A stretch of 64,000 bases of DNA, taken from positions 1-64,000 of the forward strand of contig NZ_LZTA01000122.1 in assembly GCF_001665875.1 (NCBI RefSeq), in the 5' to 3' direction. A model generated the notes under the pieces. The model was not told the DNA's origin. It saw nothing but the letters and a program-made list of their open reading frames with translations, and made no database searches. Below are positions 8,982 through 17,682 of the stretch, in pieces; position 1 is the stretch's first letter, and every line of letters begins with the position of its first letter. The translations under genes were made by a program, and so were the position numbers. This stretch comes from Mycobacterium sp. 852002-40037_SCH5390672. Its GTDB lineage: Bacteria; Actinomycetota; Actinomycetes; Mycobacteriales; Mycobacteriaceae.

Positions 8982-10454
8982 TCACTGCGCCAGGCTGGTG
9001 CGCAGTTCCCGCCTGAGCACCTTGCCGTAGCTGTTCTTTGGTAACTCGTCGACGAATTCGTAGCGCTTGGGCCGTTTGAAGCGGGCGATGCGCTCCAACA
9101 GATGTGCGTCCAACGCCGCGGGGTCGACCGCGCCGACGATGAAAGCGACCACCACCTCACCCCACTCGGGGTCGGGGGCCCCCACCACGCATGCCTCCGC
9201 GACGCCGGGGTGCTCGAGCAGGACCTCCTCCACCTCGCGGGGATAGATGTTGCTCCCGCCGCTGATGACGACATCCTTCGACCGATCCCGCAGCGTGAGA
9301 AAGCCGCGCGCGTCGAATGAGCCCATGTCGCCGGTGTAGAGCCAGCCATCTTTGAGCGTGGTGCGGGTCGCGTCGGGATTGTGCCAGTATCCGGACATGA
9401 CCGCGTCTCCGCGACAAACGATTTCGCCGATTACGCCGATTGGCGCCGGGCCGCCGTCGGCGCGCAGCACCGCGACCTCCATCCCCGACCGCGGATAACC
9501 GACCGAACCCAGGATCGCCTCGTCGTCGGATTCGTGATCGGCACGACGCAACCCGGTGATGGTCATCGGTGACTCACCCTGCCCGTAGATCTGCGCGAAG
9601 ATCGGGCCGAAAGCCGTGATCGCCTTTCGCAGGCTTTCGACATACATCGGGCCGCCACCGTAGACGATTGTCTTCAGATTGGCCGGGCGGCTGCGGCCCG
9701 TATCGACCAGCCGTTGCACCATCGTCGGGGCCAGAAACGCGCTGGCGGCGGGGTGATGCTCGCAGAGATCGAGGAACTCGTCGGGATCGAACGCACCCGA
9801 TTCGGGCACCACCTGGCGGGTGGCGCGCAGCACGTACGGCAGAACGTACAGGCCGGAGCCGTGCGACATCGGGGCCGCGTGCACCAGGCTGCCGCCCTCG
9901 TCCGGGGCGTCGATATCGGCGAGGTGCGCGACCGTCATCGCCGTGAGGTTGCGGTGCGAGAGCATCGCGCCCTTCGACCGGCCGGTGGTTCCGCTCGTAT
10001 AGAACAGCCACGCCAGCGCCGACGGGTCCGTGGGCGGCGGCGCCGATGGGGCGGCCGTGAGCCGCCGTGAATAGGCCTCGGATGCAATGACTTCCGTGGG
10101 CGTGGTGCAGATCGATGCGAGCTCGGCGCCAATGCCCGACGAGGCAAAGACCCGCGCTGCGCCGGCATCCTCGAGGATCTGCGCGGTCTCGCGCGGATGC
10201 AGTTTGTAGTTGACCGGGACGACGACGCATTCGGCGGACCAGATCGCGAACATCAGCTCGATGATCTCGGGACGGTTGTGGGTCGCTATCGCGATACGAG
10301 CACCCACACCATGCTGTTGGCGGATCGACGTGGCCAGCCGTAACGCCCGATCCCGCAACTCCACCCACGTGCACACGCGGCGGTCACCGTGGTAGACGGC
10401 GCCGCGATCGGGGAATCGGCTCGCGGCCTGATCGAGCATCGCGAACAGATTCAT
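8982..10454 (-). CDS. Acyl-CoA synthetase / AMP-forming ligase (FadD family), first of two
   Basis: The start chosen is ATG 10454 (MNLFAMLDQAASRFPDRG), whose ATGA overlaps the TGA of the upstream SDR gene and so suggests translational coupling. The 490-residue product has the adenylation motifs in order: FYTSGTTGRSKG (ATP loop), IYGQGES, GWLYTGDMG, the hinge LRDRSKDVVISGGSNIYP, and KNSYGKVLR with the catalytic lysine. It should activate a carboxylic acid as an acyl-AMP and then an acyl-CoA. Together with the second ligase at 11226 it gives the island two CoA-activation steps. The acid is not predictable from sequence. Confidence 0.88.
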   Translation of the reverse strand: MNLFAMLDQAASRFPDRGAVYHGDRRVCTWVELRDRALRLATSIRQQHGVGARIAIATHNRPEIIELMFAIWSAECVVVPVNYKLHPRETAQILEDAGAARVFASSGIGAELASICTTPTEVIASEAYSRRLTAAPSAPPPTDPSALAWLFYTSGTTGRSKGAMLSHRNLTAMTVAHLADIDAPDEGGSLVHAAPMSHGSGLYVLPYVLRATRQVVPESGAFDPDEFLDLCEHHPAASAFLAPTMVQRLVDTGRSRPANLKTIVYGGGPMYVESLRKAITAFGPIFAQIYGQGESPMTITGLRRADHESDDEAILGSVGYPRSGMEVAVLRADGGPAPIGVIGEIVCRGDAVMSGYWHNPDATRTTLKDGWLYTGDMGSFDARGFLTLRDRSKDVVISGGSNIYPREVEEVLLEHPGVAEACVVGAPDPEWGEVVVAFIVGAVDPAALDAHLLERIARFKRPKRYEFVDELPKNSYGKVLRRELRTSLAQ

Positions 10455-11224
10455 CGCTCGATCCACTGCGATGACAACGCGAACTCTGAAAGATACTTCG
10501 TCGAACTCCATCCCCCATCGACGACGATCGTCTGGCCGTTGATGAAGCTTCCGCCCGGCGAGCACAGGAATGCGACGGTGCTGGCAATGTCGTCGATGCG
10601 GCCCAACCGCTGATGCGGCGTCATCTCGGTGTTGATCTTGCGAAATCGCTCGTCCTCCAGGCGCTTTTCAACCATCGGCGTCACCGTCACCCCGGGCGCG
10701 ACGGCGTTGCAGCGGATGCCGGACGCACCGTATTGGCAGGCGATGTGGGTGGTCAGCGCGGTCAGCCCGCCCTTGGCGGCGGAGTAGGCGCCGCCGCGCA
10801 GGCCGCCGACAACCGCGAACGTCGATGTCACATTGATGATCGCCGACCCGGGCGCCAGGTGCGGCAGCACGTCACGAGCGAGCCGAAACGGCGCCCGCAG
10901 CATCAAACCCAGGAAGTAGTCCAGGGTTTCGTCATCGGTTTCATGCAATGGCTTGGGGCTGCCTGCCCCGGCGTTGTTGATCAGGAAGTCGATGTGGCCC
11001 CACCGGTCGACCGCGAGGTCCACGATGCGGCGCGGCGCGTCGTCGTCGGTCAAGTCGACAGCGAGTGTCGCGACGCGATCCGGATCGCCGATCGCCTCTT
11101 CCAGTCCGGCCAGCCGACTTTCGTCGCGGCCGGTACCCACGACCGCCATGCCCATGTCGGCGAGTTTTGTTGCACACCCCAAGCCGATACCGCTGCTCGC
11201 TCCCGTGACGATTGCGACCTGCAT
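10451..11224 (-). CDS. SDR-family oxidoreductase
   Basis: Starting at ATG 11224 (MQVAIVTGASSGIGLG), the product has 257 residues; an in-frame ATG at 11233 is possible, but AAGGA is better spaced for 11224. TGASSGIG is the cofactor loop, NNAG is present, and YSAAKGG supplies the Tyr/Lys pair. The C-terminus has FLCSPGGSFINGQTIVVDGG, typical of beta-ketoacyl-reductase-like SDRs. The start abuts the end of the upstream FadD gene and the stop overlaps the next FadD start by ATGA, so it lies inside a tight operon. A role in dehydrogenating a hydroxyacyl or cyclic alcohol intermediate is inference. Confidence 0.87.
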   Translation of the reverse strand: MQVAIVTGASSGIGLGCATKLADMGMAVVGTGRDESRLAGLEEAIGDPDRVATLAVDLTDDDAPRRIVDLAVDRWGHIDFLINNAGAGSPKPLHETDDETLDYFLGLMLRAPFRLARDVLPHLAPGSAIINVTSTFAVVGGLRGGAYSAAKGGLTALTTHIACQYGASGIRCNAVAPGVTVTPMVEKRLEDERFRKINTEMTPHQRLGRIDDIASTVAFLCSPGGSFINGQTIVVDGGWSSTKYLSEFALSSQWIER

Positions 11225-11225
11225 C

Positions 11226-12866
11226 TCACCCATCCTTAATCAGCGCCGCCCGGATCTGATGCTTGAGTATTTTGCCCGCGTCGTTCTTGGGCAGGGCGCC
11301 CCAGATCACGACCTGTTCGGGTGCCTTGAATTTGGCGACGCCCTTGCTCACCAGCAGTTCAAGCAGACTCGCGACGTCCGGGTTCGCCGCGCCCGCGGGC
11401 ACGATCACCGCACAGGCCCGCTCCCCGGTGCGCTCGTCGGGCAGCCCGACGATCGCGATCTCGGCGATGCCCGGATGGTCGGCGAGCAGGTCCTCGACCT
11501 CCTTGGCCGAGATGTTCTCGCCGCTGCGGATGATGACGTCCTTGGCCCGGCCGGTCACGACGAGGTACTGGTCTTCGAAACCGGCGGAGACCCAGCGCCC
11601 GAGATCCCCGGTGCGGAAAAAGCCTGCGGCGTCGAAGGAGTCGGCGCTGTCTTCGGCGTGACGGTAGCCCAGCAACATCTGCGGACCGCGCACGCAGATC
11701 TCGCCGTCACCGGCGGGTGCGGCCTCGTGGGCGACGACCTTGATCTCGGCGATCCCGGGCCTGCCGTCGGTGTCCGCGGCGTAGCCGGCTTCGTTCGGGC
11801 GGGGAGCGCCGACGGTCGCGACGGGCACTTCCGTACAGCCGTACACCCGGGTGATCACCGCGCGGTCGAAATAGTCTGCGGCACGGCGGATCAGCGATGG
11901 CGATACGGACGCGCCGCCGCAGATGAACACCTTCAGGCCGGGCAGGCGGGTGTCGGCCCGCTCGGCGGCGGACAACAGCTGCTGCAGAAATGGCGTGGCC
12001 CCCGCCATGTGGGTGCACCGCTGCGAGTCCATCAGGGCGACCGCCTCCGATGCATCCCATCTATCCATGAGCACCGCGGTGGTGCCCAGCAGCAGCGGGC
12101 ACTCGAATGCGTAGATCGAGCCGCCGATGTGCGCGACCGGCGACGGGACCAAAAATGCGTCACCCGGGGCGATCATCCAATGGTCACGGATCTGGCAGAT
12201 CAGGGCGTGTATCGAATTGTGAGTGTGCAGCACGCCTTTCGGGCGGCTCGTGGTGCCAGAGGTATAGAGGATCATTCGCACGGAATCGGGATCCAGCGTC
12301 GGAAGAGGTGCGGCATCGGCCGGCTGCTCCAACAAAGCCGCATACGGTGTGTTCGACCCGGCGTCACCGCGCAGCACCACCACTTCCGGCGCACGGCTCA
12401 TTCCGGCCGTCACACGTTCGAGCATCGCCGCGAAGTCGTGGCCGCCGAAATGCCGTGGCACGAAAATCATTGCGGTGCGCGCGTCGTCGAGGATGAAACG
12501 CAGGTCGTGGTCACGCAGCGACGGCAGGATCGGATTCACCACCATCCCGGCCAGTGTCGCACCCAGATAGATGACGGCGCTCTCGTGCCAGTTCGGCAAC
12601 ATGAACGACACGATGCTGCCCGCCGGCACGCGCGCCAACAGCGCGGCGGCCAGCGCCCTGGCCTGGGTGTGGAGAGTGCCGCAGTCGAGCCGAATATCCC
12701 CGTCTACCAGAAGTATTCGCCGAGGCGACGATTCCGCGGCCATGCGCAGTGTATCGGCCAGCGTCGTGTGCACCCATAACCCGCGTTGGTAAGCCTGCGC
12801 CGCATGTGCCGCGTCCTGGGGGGCCCTGGCGATCACCGCGACCTCATCTTGGGCGCCCTTATTCAT
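11226..12866 (-). CDS. Acyl-CoA synthetase / AMP-forming ligase (FadD family), second of two
   Basis: The 546-residue product contains LYTSGTTSRPKGVLHTH, RVYGCTEV, a hinge with VTGRAKDVIIRSGENISAKE, and KNDAGKILKHQ with the catalytic lysine. The longer N-terminus and the HTHNSIHAL segment resemble the cyclohexanecarboxylate-CoA ligase-like subgroup rather than long-chain FadDs; that placement is tentative. The start ATG 12866 overlaps the GntR stop by 8 bp and its end overlaps the SDR start region, so it is translationally coupled within the minus-strand operon. Confidence 0.87.
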   Translation of the reverse strand: MNKGAQDEVAVIARAPQDAAHAAQAYQRGLWVHTTLADTLRMAAESSPRRILLVDGDIRLDCGTLHTQARALAAALLARVPAGSIVSFMLPNWHESAVIYLGATLAGMVVNPILPSLRDHDLRFILDDARTAMIFVPRHFGGHDFAAMLERVTAGMSRAPEVVVLRGDAGSNTPYAALLEQPADAAPLPTLDPDSVRMILYTSGTTSRPKGVLHTHNSIHALICQIRDHWMIAPGDAFLVPSPVAHIGGSIYAFECPLLLGTTAVLMDRWDASEAVALMDSQRCTHMAGATPFLQQLLSAAERADTRLPGLKVFICGGASVSPSLIRRAADYFDRAVITRVYGCTEVPVATVGAPRPNEAGYAADTDGRPGIAEIKVVAHEAAPAGDGEICVRGPQMLLGYRHAEDSADSFDAAGFFRTGDLGRWVSAGFEDQYLVVTGRAKDVIIRSGENISAKEVEDLLADHPGIAEIAIVGLPDERTGERACAVIVPAGAANPDVASLLELLVSKGVAKFKAPEQVVIWGALPKNDAGKILKHQIRAALIKDG

Positions 12867-13602
12867 CCACGCGACGCATGGTCATCGCGTACCGAAACCT
12901 CGACGACAGGTGGGTGTTGATGGTCACCTGGGCCACTTCGCCGTCGGAGGTCGTGTAGGTGCGCCGCATCTGCAGCGCGGCCGTCCCCGCCTCAACACCG
13001 AGGCCGTCGGCCAGTTCCGGCGACAGCAATACGGCAGCGATCTCTTGGTGCAACTCGGCGACGCTCACACCGAACAGATCCTCGATCAACGGGAAAATGG
13101 GCCCGGCATGGCGTTGCAGCAGCCTGCCGACCGCGGCAAAAGTGCGGCTGATGTAGTACTCCGTTCGGCACATCGGCACCGACGCGCCGTCGGCTTGCCG
13201 GTAGCCGCGGACCGACAGCCATTGAGTGCCGATCTCCAGGCCGGTCCGAGCGGCGAGCTCGTCGTCGATCGTCACCATGGCGTTGGATTCGATCGTGAGC
13301 TGGGCGCCGGCCGCGAATGCGAGGAGGTCGTCGATCGACATCGCGTCCTGGGCATAGGAACTCGACGCCGGTCGGGGAACCACCCGGGTGCCCGCCCGCG
13401 GCCGCGAAGCGACCAGGTTGTCCTCTCGCAGCCGGCGCAGCGCTTCGCGGACGGTGTAGCGGCTCACCGCGAAGCGCTCGCACAGCTGGTGCTCGGTCGG
13501 CAGTTGTGAGCCCACCGGGTAAACGCCGTCGACGATTTCCTTGCGCAGCGTGCGTGCGATCTGTAGGTAGCGGTGGTCGCCCGCGATGGCCTGGGGCATC
13601 AT
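12859..13602 (-). CDS. GntR-family regulator with UTRA effector domain (HutC-type)
   Basis: Starting at ATG 13602 (MMPQAIAGDHRYLQIA), whose ATGA overlaps the stop of the SMP-30 gene, the product has 247 residues. Residues ~10-75 are a GntR winged helix (LPTEHQLCERFAVSRYTVRE, then RRLREDNLVASRP). The rest matches a UTRA ligand-binding domain (RGYRQADGASVPMCRTEYYI, then EAGTAALQMRRTYTTSDGEV). HutC-type GntR proteins usually repress their own operon and lose DNA binding on sensing a pathway metabolite. It is embedded in the catabolic operon, and palindromic sites in the divergent promoter region (15283-15396) are its most likely targets. The longer open frame upstream of 13602 only overlaps the SMP-30 gene in another frame. 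Confidence 0.9.
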   Translation of the reverse strand: MMPQAIAGDHRYLQIARTLRKEIVDGVYPVGSQLPTEHQLCERFAVSRYTVREALRRLREDNLVASRPRAGTRVVPRPASSSYAQDAMSIDDLLAFAAGAQLTIESNAMVTIDDELAARTGLEIGTQWLSVRGYRQADGASVPMCRTEYYISRTFAAVGRLLQRHAGPIFPLIEDLFGVSVAELHQEIAAVLLSPELADGLGVEAGTAALQMRRTYTTSDGEVAQVTINTHLSSRFRYAMTMRRVDE

Positions 13603-15233
13603 GGACCGGCCGGTGTCGGGCGCAAGGCCAGTACGCTGCCGTCTCCGTCGGCCGAGATGTAGAGCGTCCTGTCGGCCGCGGCGGTGATGCCGGCGAATGG
13701 TCCCTGCGGCCCGGAGAACGGCGGCATGCCGCGCAGCGGCTTGGGCATCACGCCCGGCGGCGGACCGACCGGCAGCCCGGACGCGATCGTCCGCCGTACG
13801 TCGGTGCTCAGGTCGAACGCGATCAACTCCTTGGCGCCGGCGTCGACGACGTAGAGCACACCGTCGCGAACCAGAATGCCCTGCGGGCGTTGCAGATCGG
13901 CGATCACGGTGTCGATCCTCGAGCCGTTCGCCCTGATTACCCGTCCCGCTCCGGCCTCCGCGACCAGACACGACCCGTCGGCGTCGATCGCGACGCCGAC
14001 CGGCTCACGCAGCCCGGTCGCCAGCACCTCGATGCCACCGGTTCGCAGCGACAGCACCCGGCCGGTGCCCAGCTCGGCGAACACCACACCGCCGGGGCCC
14101 AGCGCGACACCATAGAGCTGGTCGAAACCGTCTGCCAGCACGTCGCTTTCGTTCGCCTCCGGCCGGTAGCGGCTCACCTGGCCGCCCGATGTCGTGACGA
14201 CGAATTCGCCGGGTGCGCTCGCCGCAATGCCGCGCAGGAATCCGGGATAGCCTGGGCTGAACAACATTCCCGCGGTGTGCAAGGACCCGTCGGGCAGTGC
14301 GACGTAGAAGTACGTACCGTCGGCGATGTAGAGCTGCCCGTCGTGGCCGACCGCCAGGTCCATCGGCCAGTTGAGGCCACCCGCCAACACGGATCGCGTT
14401 GTGCCGTCGGGCGATATCTGAGTGATCTCGCCGGTGAAGTTGGAGACGAACAGCTGGTCGCCGACGAAGGTGCAGTTGTCCAGGCCCGGATTCAGCTGGG
14501 CGAGCAGCCGCTGCTCGCCGGTGCGCGGATCGATGCGCAGCACCTGTCCGCTTGCCACCTGAGTCGAAACGATGTAACCGTGTGGGTCGAACTTTACCGA
14601 GTCGGGCACCCCGAGACCGGTTGCCACACACTGTGGTTCGCCACCGTCGGGACTGACGCGCCAGATTTCGTTGGCGCCCATCACCGGGAAGTAGAGTAAG
14701 CCGTCCGGGCCGACCTCCATCGCGTTAGGCGACGGGACGTTTTCCAACATCACCCGCGGTGGACCGCCCGCGAGGTCGAATTCCAGCAGCCGCCCGCCCG
14801 CACGGCATTCACCGATGAACAGCCGGCCCGCATGGAAGGTGATGCCGTTGGCCGACGGAACGTCGTCGCGCAGCACTCGTGTTCGGCCGCTGGTATCGCG
14901 GACGCTGACCCGGCCGTCCATCACCTCGGTCGCATACAGGTTGCCGCTGGGGTCGAACGCGACGTCGTCGGGCGCCACGATGTCGCCGCCCTTGGGGCTG
15001 GCCGTCACCAATTCCCCGGTGCGGTGATCGAGTGCACTGATCTGACTGCCGGTCACCTGGGCGATGTAGATGCGACCATCCGGTCCGGTGCGCAACCCGT
15101 TGGCGCCGAACAGCCGGCTGGGCGCGGTGACCCGTTCGAGCTCCCAGCCCTCGGCGACGTCGATGGGGGCTGGCTCGGAGTTCGGTGGGGCATACCGCGA
15201 GGGCTGCGTTGAGATGGCCCGTGAGATGGACAT
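13599..15233 (-). CDS. SMP-30/gluconolactonase-like beta-propeller protein
   Basis: The 544-residue product consists of many repeats of the form GLRTGPDGRIYIAQV, DVAFDPSGNLYATEV, AMEVGPDGLLYFPVM, DLAVGHDGQLYIADG: the NHL/SMP-30 propeller blade pattern. It is about twice the length of a single gluconolactonase domain, so it probably forms two propellers or one large one. No signal peptide is evident. Family members include lactonases and strictosidine-synthase-like hydrolases. In an operon facing a Baeyer-Villiger monooxygenase, a lactone-opening role is attractive but is inference only. It starts at ATG 15233 with AGGA upstream and is the first gene of the minus-strand arm. Confidence 0.8.
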   Translation of the reverse strand: MSISRAISTQPSRYAPPNSEPAPIDVAEGWELERVTAPSRLFGANGLRTGPDGRIYIAQVTGSQISALDHRTGELVTASPKGGDIVAPDDVAFDPSGNLYATEVMDGRVSVRDTSGRTRVLRDDVPSANGITFHAGRLFIGECRAGGRLLEFDLAGGPPRVMLENVPSPNAMEVGPDGLLYFPVMGANEIWRVSPDGGEPQCVATGLGVPDSVKFDPHGYIVSTQVASGQVLRIDPRTGEQRLLAQLNPGLDNCTFVGDQLFVSNFTGEITQISPDGTTRSVLAGGLNWPMDLAVGHDGQLYIADGTYFYVALPDGSLHTAGMLFSPGYPGFLRGIAASAPGEFVVTTSGGQVSRYRPEANESDVLADGFDQLYGVALGPGGVVFAELGTGRVLSLRTGGIEVLATGLREPVGVAIDADGSCLVAEAGAGRVIRANGSRIDTVIADLQRPQGILVRDGVLYVVDAGAKELIAFDLSTDVRRTIASGLPVGPPPGVMPKPLRGMPPFSGPQGPFAGITAAADRTLYISADGDGSVLALRPTPAGP

Positions 15234-15282
15234 GCTCGCCGAGGTCCTTCCGTCAGCCGTTTGGGCTGGACGTTATCAACTC

Positions 15283-15300
15283 CGTCTAGTCCAGACAATA
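15283..15300. promoter_or_regulatory. Degenerate second copy of the island operator
   Basis: GTCTAGTCCAGACAATAG contains GTCT/AGAC arms, and its right part GTCCAGACAA differs from the core of the perfect palindrome at 15381 (GTCCGGACAA) by one base. It lies 50 bp upstream of the SMP-30 start, where it could control the minus-strand arm. Binding by the GntR/UTRA protein is inferred. Confidence 0.5.
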
Positions 15301-15325
15301 GCCGGGAAAGTGCCGCGGCTCGACC

Positions 15326-15357
15326 TTGACAGTCAAGTCCGCCGATCGGAATAGTGT
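15326..15357 (+). promoter_or_regulatory. Candidate promoter for the plus-strand catabolic operon
   Basis: TTGACA at 15326-15331 is a consensus -35 element. GAATAG (17-nt spacing) or TAGTGT (20-nt spacing) follows as a weak -10. The -35 sits in TTGACAGTCAA, itself an odd-length palindrome. The 16-bp palindrome begins just downstream, placed to block transcription. Confidence 0.4.
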
Positions 15358-15380
15358 TCTCCAAGGGACAGAATGCCATA

Positions 15381-15396
15381 TTTTGTCCGGACAAAA
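15381..15396. promoter_or_regulatory. Perfect 16-bp palindrome, probable operator of the catabolic island
   Basis: TTTTGTCCGGACAAAA is identical to its reverse complement over all 16 bases. It is in the divergent region between the SMP-30/GntR operon and the SDR/Rieske operon, 51 bp before the SDR start. Its size and position fit a dimeric GntR/HutC-type repressor site, and a one-mismatch core copy occurs at 15288-15297. Confidence 0.65.
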
Positions 15397-15446
15397 CGGC
15401 AATGATCCCGCTGCGGACGCTCGTCGGCGGAAGGCGAAAGCAGGTC

Positions 15447-16301
15447 ATGGACGATCACGAGGATCTTCTAGGGCTCCACGGTCGCGTCGTGGTGGTTTCC
15501 GGTGCCGGCGGGGGCGGCATCGGCACGACCGTCACGGCCATGACCGCCCGGGCCGGGGCCACCGTGATCGCGGTGAGCCGGTCGAAGGAAAACCTGGACG
15601 AGCACATCGCCCCGCTGGCACAGCAGGGGCTGCCCGTGGTGCCCGTCGCCGCGGACGCGTCCACCGACGAGGGCATCGCCGCCGTGATCGACCATGCGCG
15701 CCGCGCCGAGGGCCGTCTGTACGGGCTGGTCAATGTCGCCGGCGGCGCGCAGCCATCGACGTGGATGCCGTCGACCCGGGTGACGCGCAGCGACTGGCGC
15801 AAGATCTTCACCGACAATCTCGAAACCGCATTCTTCATGAGCCAGGCCGTGGCAGGTGAGCTCGTCGCGCAGCAACAGCCGGGGTCGATCGTGTCGATCT
15901 CCTCGATCAGCGGCATGAACACCGCGCCGTTTCACATCGCCTACGGGACGGCCAAGGCCGCGATCACGGCAATGACCCGCACCATGGCCCTAGAGCTGGC
16001 GCTGGCGGAAATCCGGGTCAATGCGGTGGCGCCCGGCGTCACCGAGACGGCGGCCTCGCGCACCTACGTCGACGAGGACCGCGGCCGCGACCGGCAGGCG
16101 ATCGCGATGGGTCGGCGCGGGCGGCCCGAGGAGCAGGCCGGCGCCATCCTTTTTCTCTTGTCGGAGATGTCGAGCTACATCACCGGCCAGACGCTGCTCG
16201 TCGACGGCGGCCTGAACCTCAAGTGGAGCCACCTCGGCGTCGACAACACGTCGCTGTTCCTCAAGGACGAATCCTTCCGCGCGGCGATCAGGAGGATGTG
16301 A
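15447..16301 (+). CDS. SDR-family oxidoreductase, first gene of the plus-strand arm
   Basis: The start is ATG 15447 (MDDHEDLLGLHGRVVVVSGA) after GCAGGTC; the frame is open further upstream, but that stretch contains the operator. The 284-residue SDR has a glycine loop GAGGGGIG, NVAGG in place of NNAG, active-site serines in IVSISSISG, and YGTAK as the Tyr/Lys motif. The tail beyond DGGLNLKW is about 25 residues longer than in typical SDRs. It ends in TGATG overlapping the Rieske start, so the two are coupled. It could oxidise a hydroxyl group made by the oxygenase, giving the ketone for the downstream Baeyer-Villiger enzyme. Confidence 0.88.
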   Translation: MDDHEDLLGLHGRVVVVSGAGGGGIGTTVTAMTARAGATVIAVSRSKENLDEHIAPLAQQGLPVVPVAADASTDEGIAAVIDHARRAEGRLYGLVNVAGGAQPSTWMPSTRVTRSDWRKIFTDNLETAFFMSQAVAGELVAQQQPGSIVSISSISGMNTAPFHIAYGTAKAAITAMTRTMALELALAEIRVNAVAPGVTETAASRTYVDEDRGRDRQAIAMGRRGRPEEQAGAILFLLSEMSSYITGQTLLVDGGLNLKWSHLGVDNTSLFLKDESFRAAIRRM

Positions 16302-17677
16302 TGACCAACCAAGCCAAGGGCGCGAATCCCGGAGCGACCGAGGAACTCTCGAAACCGATGACGATCGGCGTCGAGGCCTACATCTCCGAGGACTACGCCC
16401 GCGCCGAACGCGACAGGCTGTGGCGCAAGGTCTGGCAGCAGGTCGGCCGAGTCGAAGAACTGCCCGAGGTGGGCAGTTACCTGACCTACGACATCCTCGA
16501 CGACTCGATCATCGTGGTGCGCACCGGTAGCAACGAATTCCACGCCCACCACAACGTGTGCATGCACCGTGGTCGCCGGTTGATCGACACCCCCGAGGGC
16601 GCCAAGAATGCCTGTGACCGAACCCGAAAGTCGTTCGTGTGCGGGTTCCACGGCTGGACCTACGGTCTGGACGGCGCGTGCACTCATATCCGCGAACAGC
16701 AGGACTGGCAGGACGCGCTCACACCCGAGCGCACCCACCTCCGGCCGGTCAGGGTCGATACGTGGGGCGGCTGGCTGTGGATCAACATGGACCCCGACTG
16801 CGAGCCGCTGGCCGATTTCCTGTTTCCCGCCGCGAAAATTCTCGACCCGTTCGGCCTGGAGAACATGCGCTACAAATGGCGCAAGTGGCTGTCGTTCGAT
16901 TGCAACTGGAAGGTCGCGCTCGAGGCCTTCAACGAGACCTACCACGTGTACACCACACATCCCGAGTTCAATAAGTTCGGCGAATTCAAGGGCTGGGCGA
17001 AAGCGCAAGGCAGGCACAGCCACATCGGCTACGACGCACCCGAGGACATGGAGGCCACCAAGTCCAAGATTCGCCTCGGCATCGGCGCCGATCCGCGGGT
17101 GTCGACCGCCCAGATGCAGGTGTACACGATGGAGGAAACCAACGCCACCACCACCCAGACGCTGGTGGACGCCGCCAAGCGGCTGGTGGACGAGCTGCCC
17201 GAGGGGACACCGGCCGACAAGGTTCTCGAGCACTGGCTGGCCTCGGCGCGCCGCGACGACGAGGCCCGCGGGGTGATCTGGCCGACGATCCCCGCCGACA
17301 TCCTCGGACAGGCCGGCACCGCATGGCAGATCTTCCCGAATTTCCAGATCGGCCAGGGCCTGACCAGCGCGCTGTGCTACGGCGCGCGGCCACACCCCAG
17401 CTACAACCCCGACAAGTGCATCTTCGAAGTGTCGGTCTTCGAGCTGTACCCGAAAGGCCAAGAGCCTCAGACGGAGTGGGAGTACACACCGGTCGGTGAC
17501 CCAAGATGGCGTTCGGTTCTGCCGCAGGACTTCTCCAATATGGCCGCCGTGCAGCGCGGCATGAAGTCCCTCGGTTTCGCGGGCACCAAGCCCAATCCCT
17601 ACCGCGAACGCAGCACCGTCAATCTGCACTACCAATTGTCGAAGTACATGAACACCGGCGAACCGCAGGAGCTTTGA
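16301..17677 (+). CDS. Rieske non-heme iron oxygenase, alpha-subunit type
   Basis: The start is ATG 16301 behind AGGAGG, in a TGATG overlap with the SDR gene. The 458-residue product has a Rieske [2Fe-2S] site, C87-x-H89 and C114-x2-H117 (CMHRG and CGFHG), and a catalytic domain with NETYHVYTTH, giving the iron-binding pair H215 and H220 with acidic E212 just before. This is the layout of ring-hydroxylating oxygenase large subunits. No small subunit, ferredoxin or dedicated reductase gene lies in the island, so electrons must come from elsewhere, or the enzyme is a homo-oligomeric three-component type. It should hydroxylate or dihydroxylate an organic substrate; aromatic, terpenoid and steroid rings are all possible. 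Confidence 0.9.
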   Translation: MTNQAKGANPGATEELSKPMTIGVEAYISEDYARAERDRLWRKVWQQVGRVEELPEVGSYLTYDILDDSIIVVRTGSNEFHAHHNVCMHRGRRLIDTPEGAKNACDRTRKSFVCGFHGWTYGLDGACTHIREQQDWQDALTPERTHLRPVRVDTWGGWLWINMDPDCEPLADFLFPAAKILDPFGLENMRYKWRKWLSFDCNWKVALEAFNETYHVYTTHPEFNKFGEFKGWAKAQGRHSHIGYDAPEDMEATKSKIRLGIGADPRVSTAQMQVYTMEETNATTTQTLVDAAKRLVDELPEGTPADKVLEHWLASARRDDEARGVIWPTIPADILGQAGTAWQIFPNFQIGQGLTSALCYGARPHPSYNPDKCIFEVSVFELYPKGQEPQTEWEYTPVGDPRWRSVLPQDFSNMAAVQRGMKSLGFAGTKPNPYRERSTVNLHYQLSKYMNTGEPQEL

Positions 17678-17682
17678 GATAG

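Noticed and set aside
10953..12779. 608-codon plus-strand frame opposite the second FadD gene
   Set aside because: Antisense to a complete adenylating enzyme in a coherent operon; the translation shows no recognisable domain.
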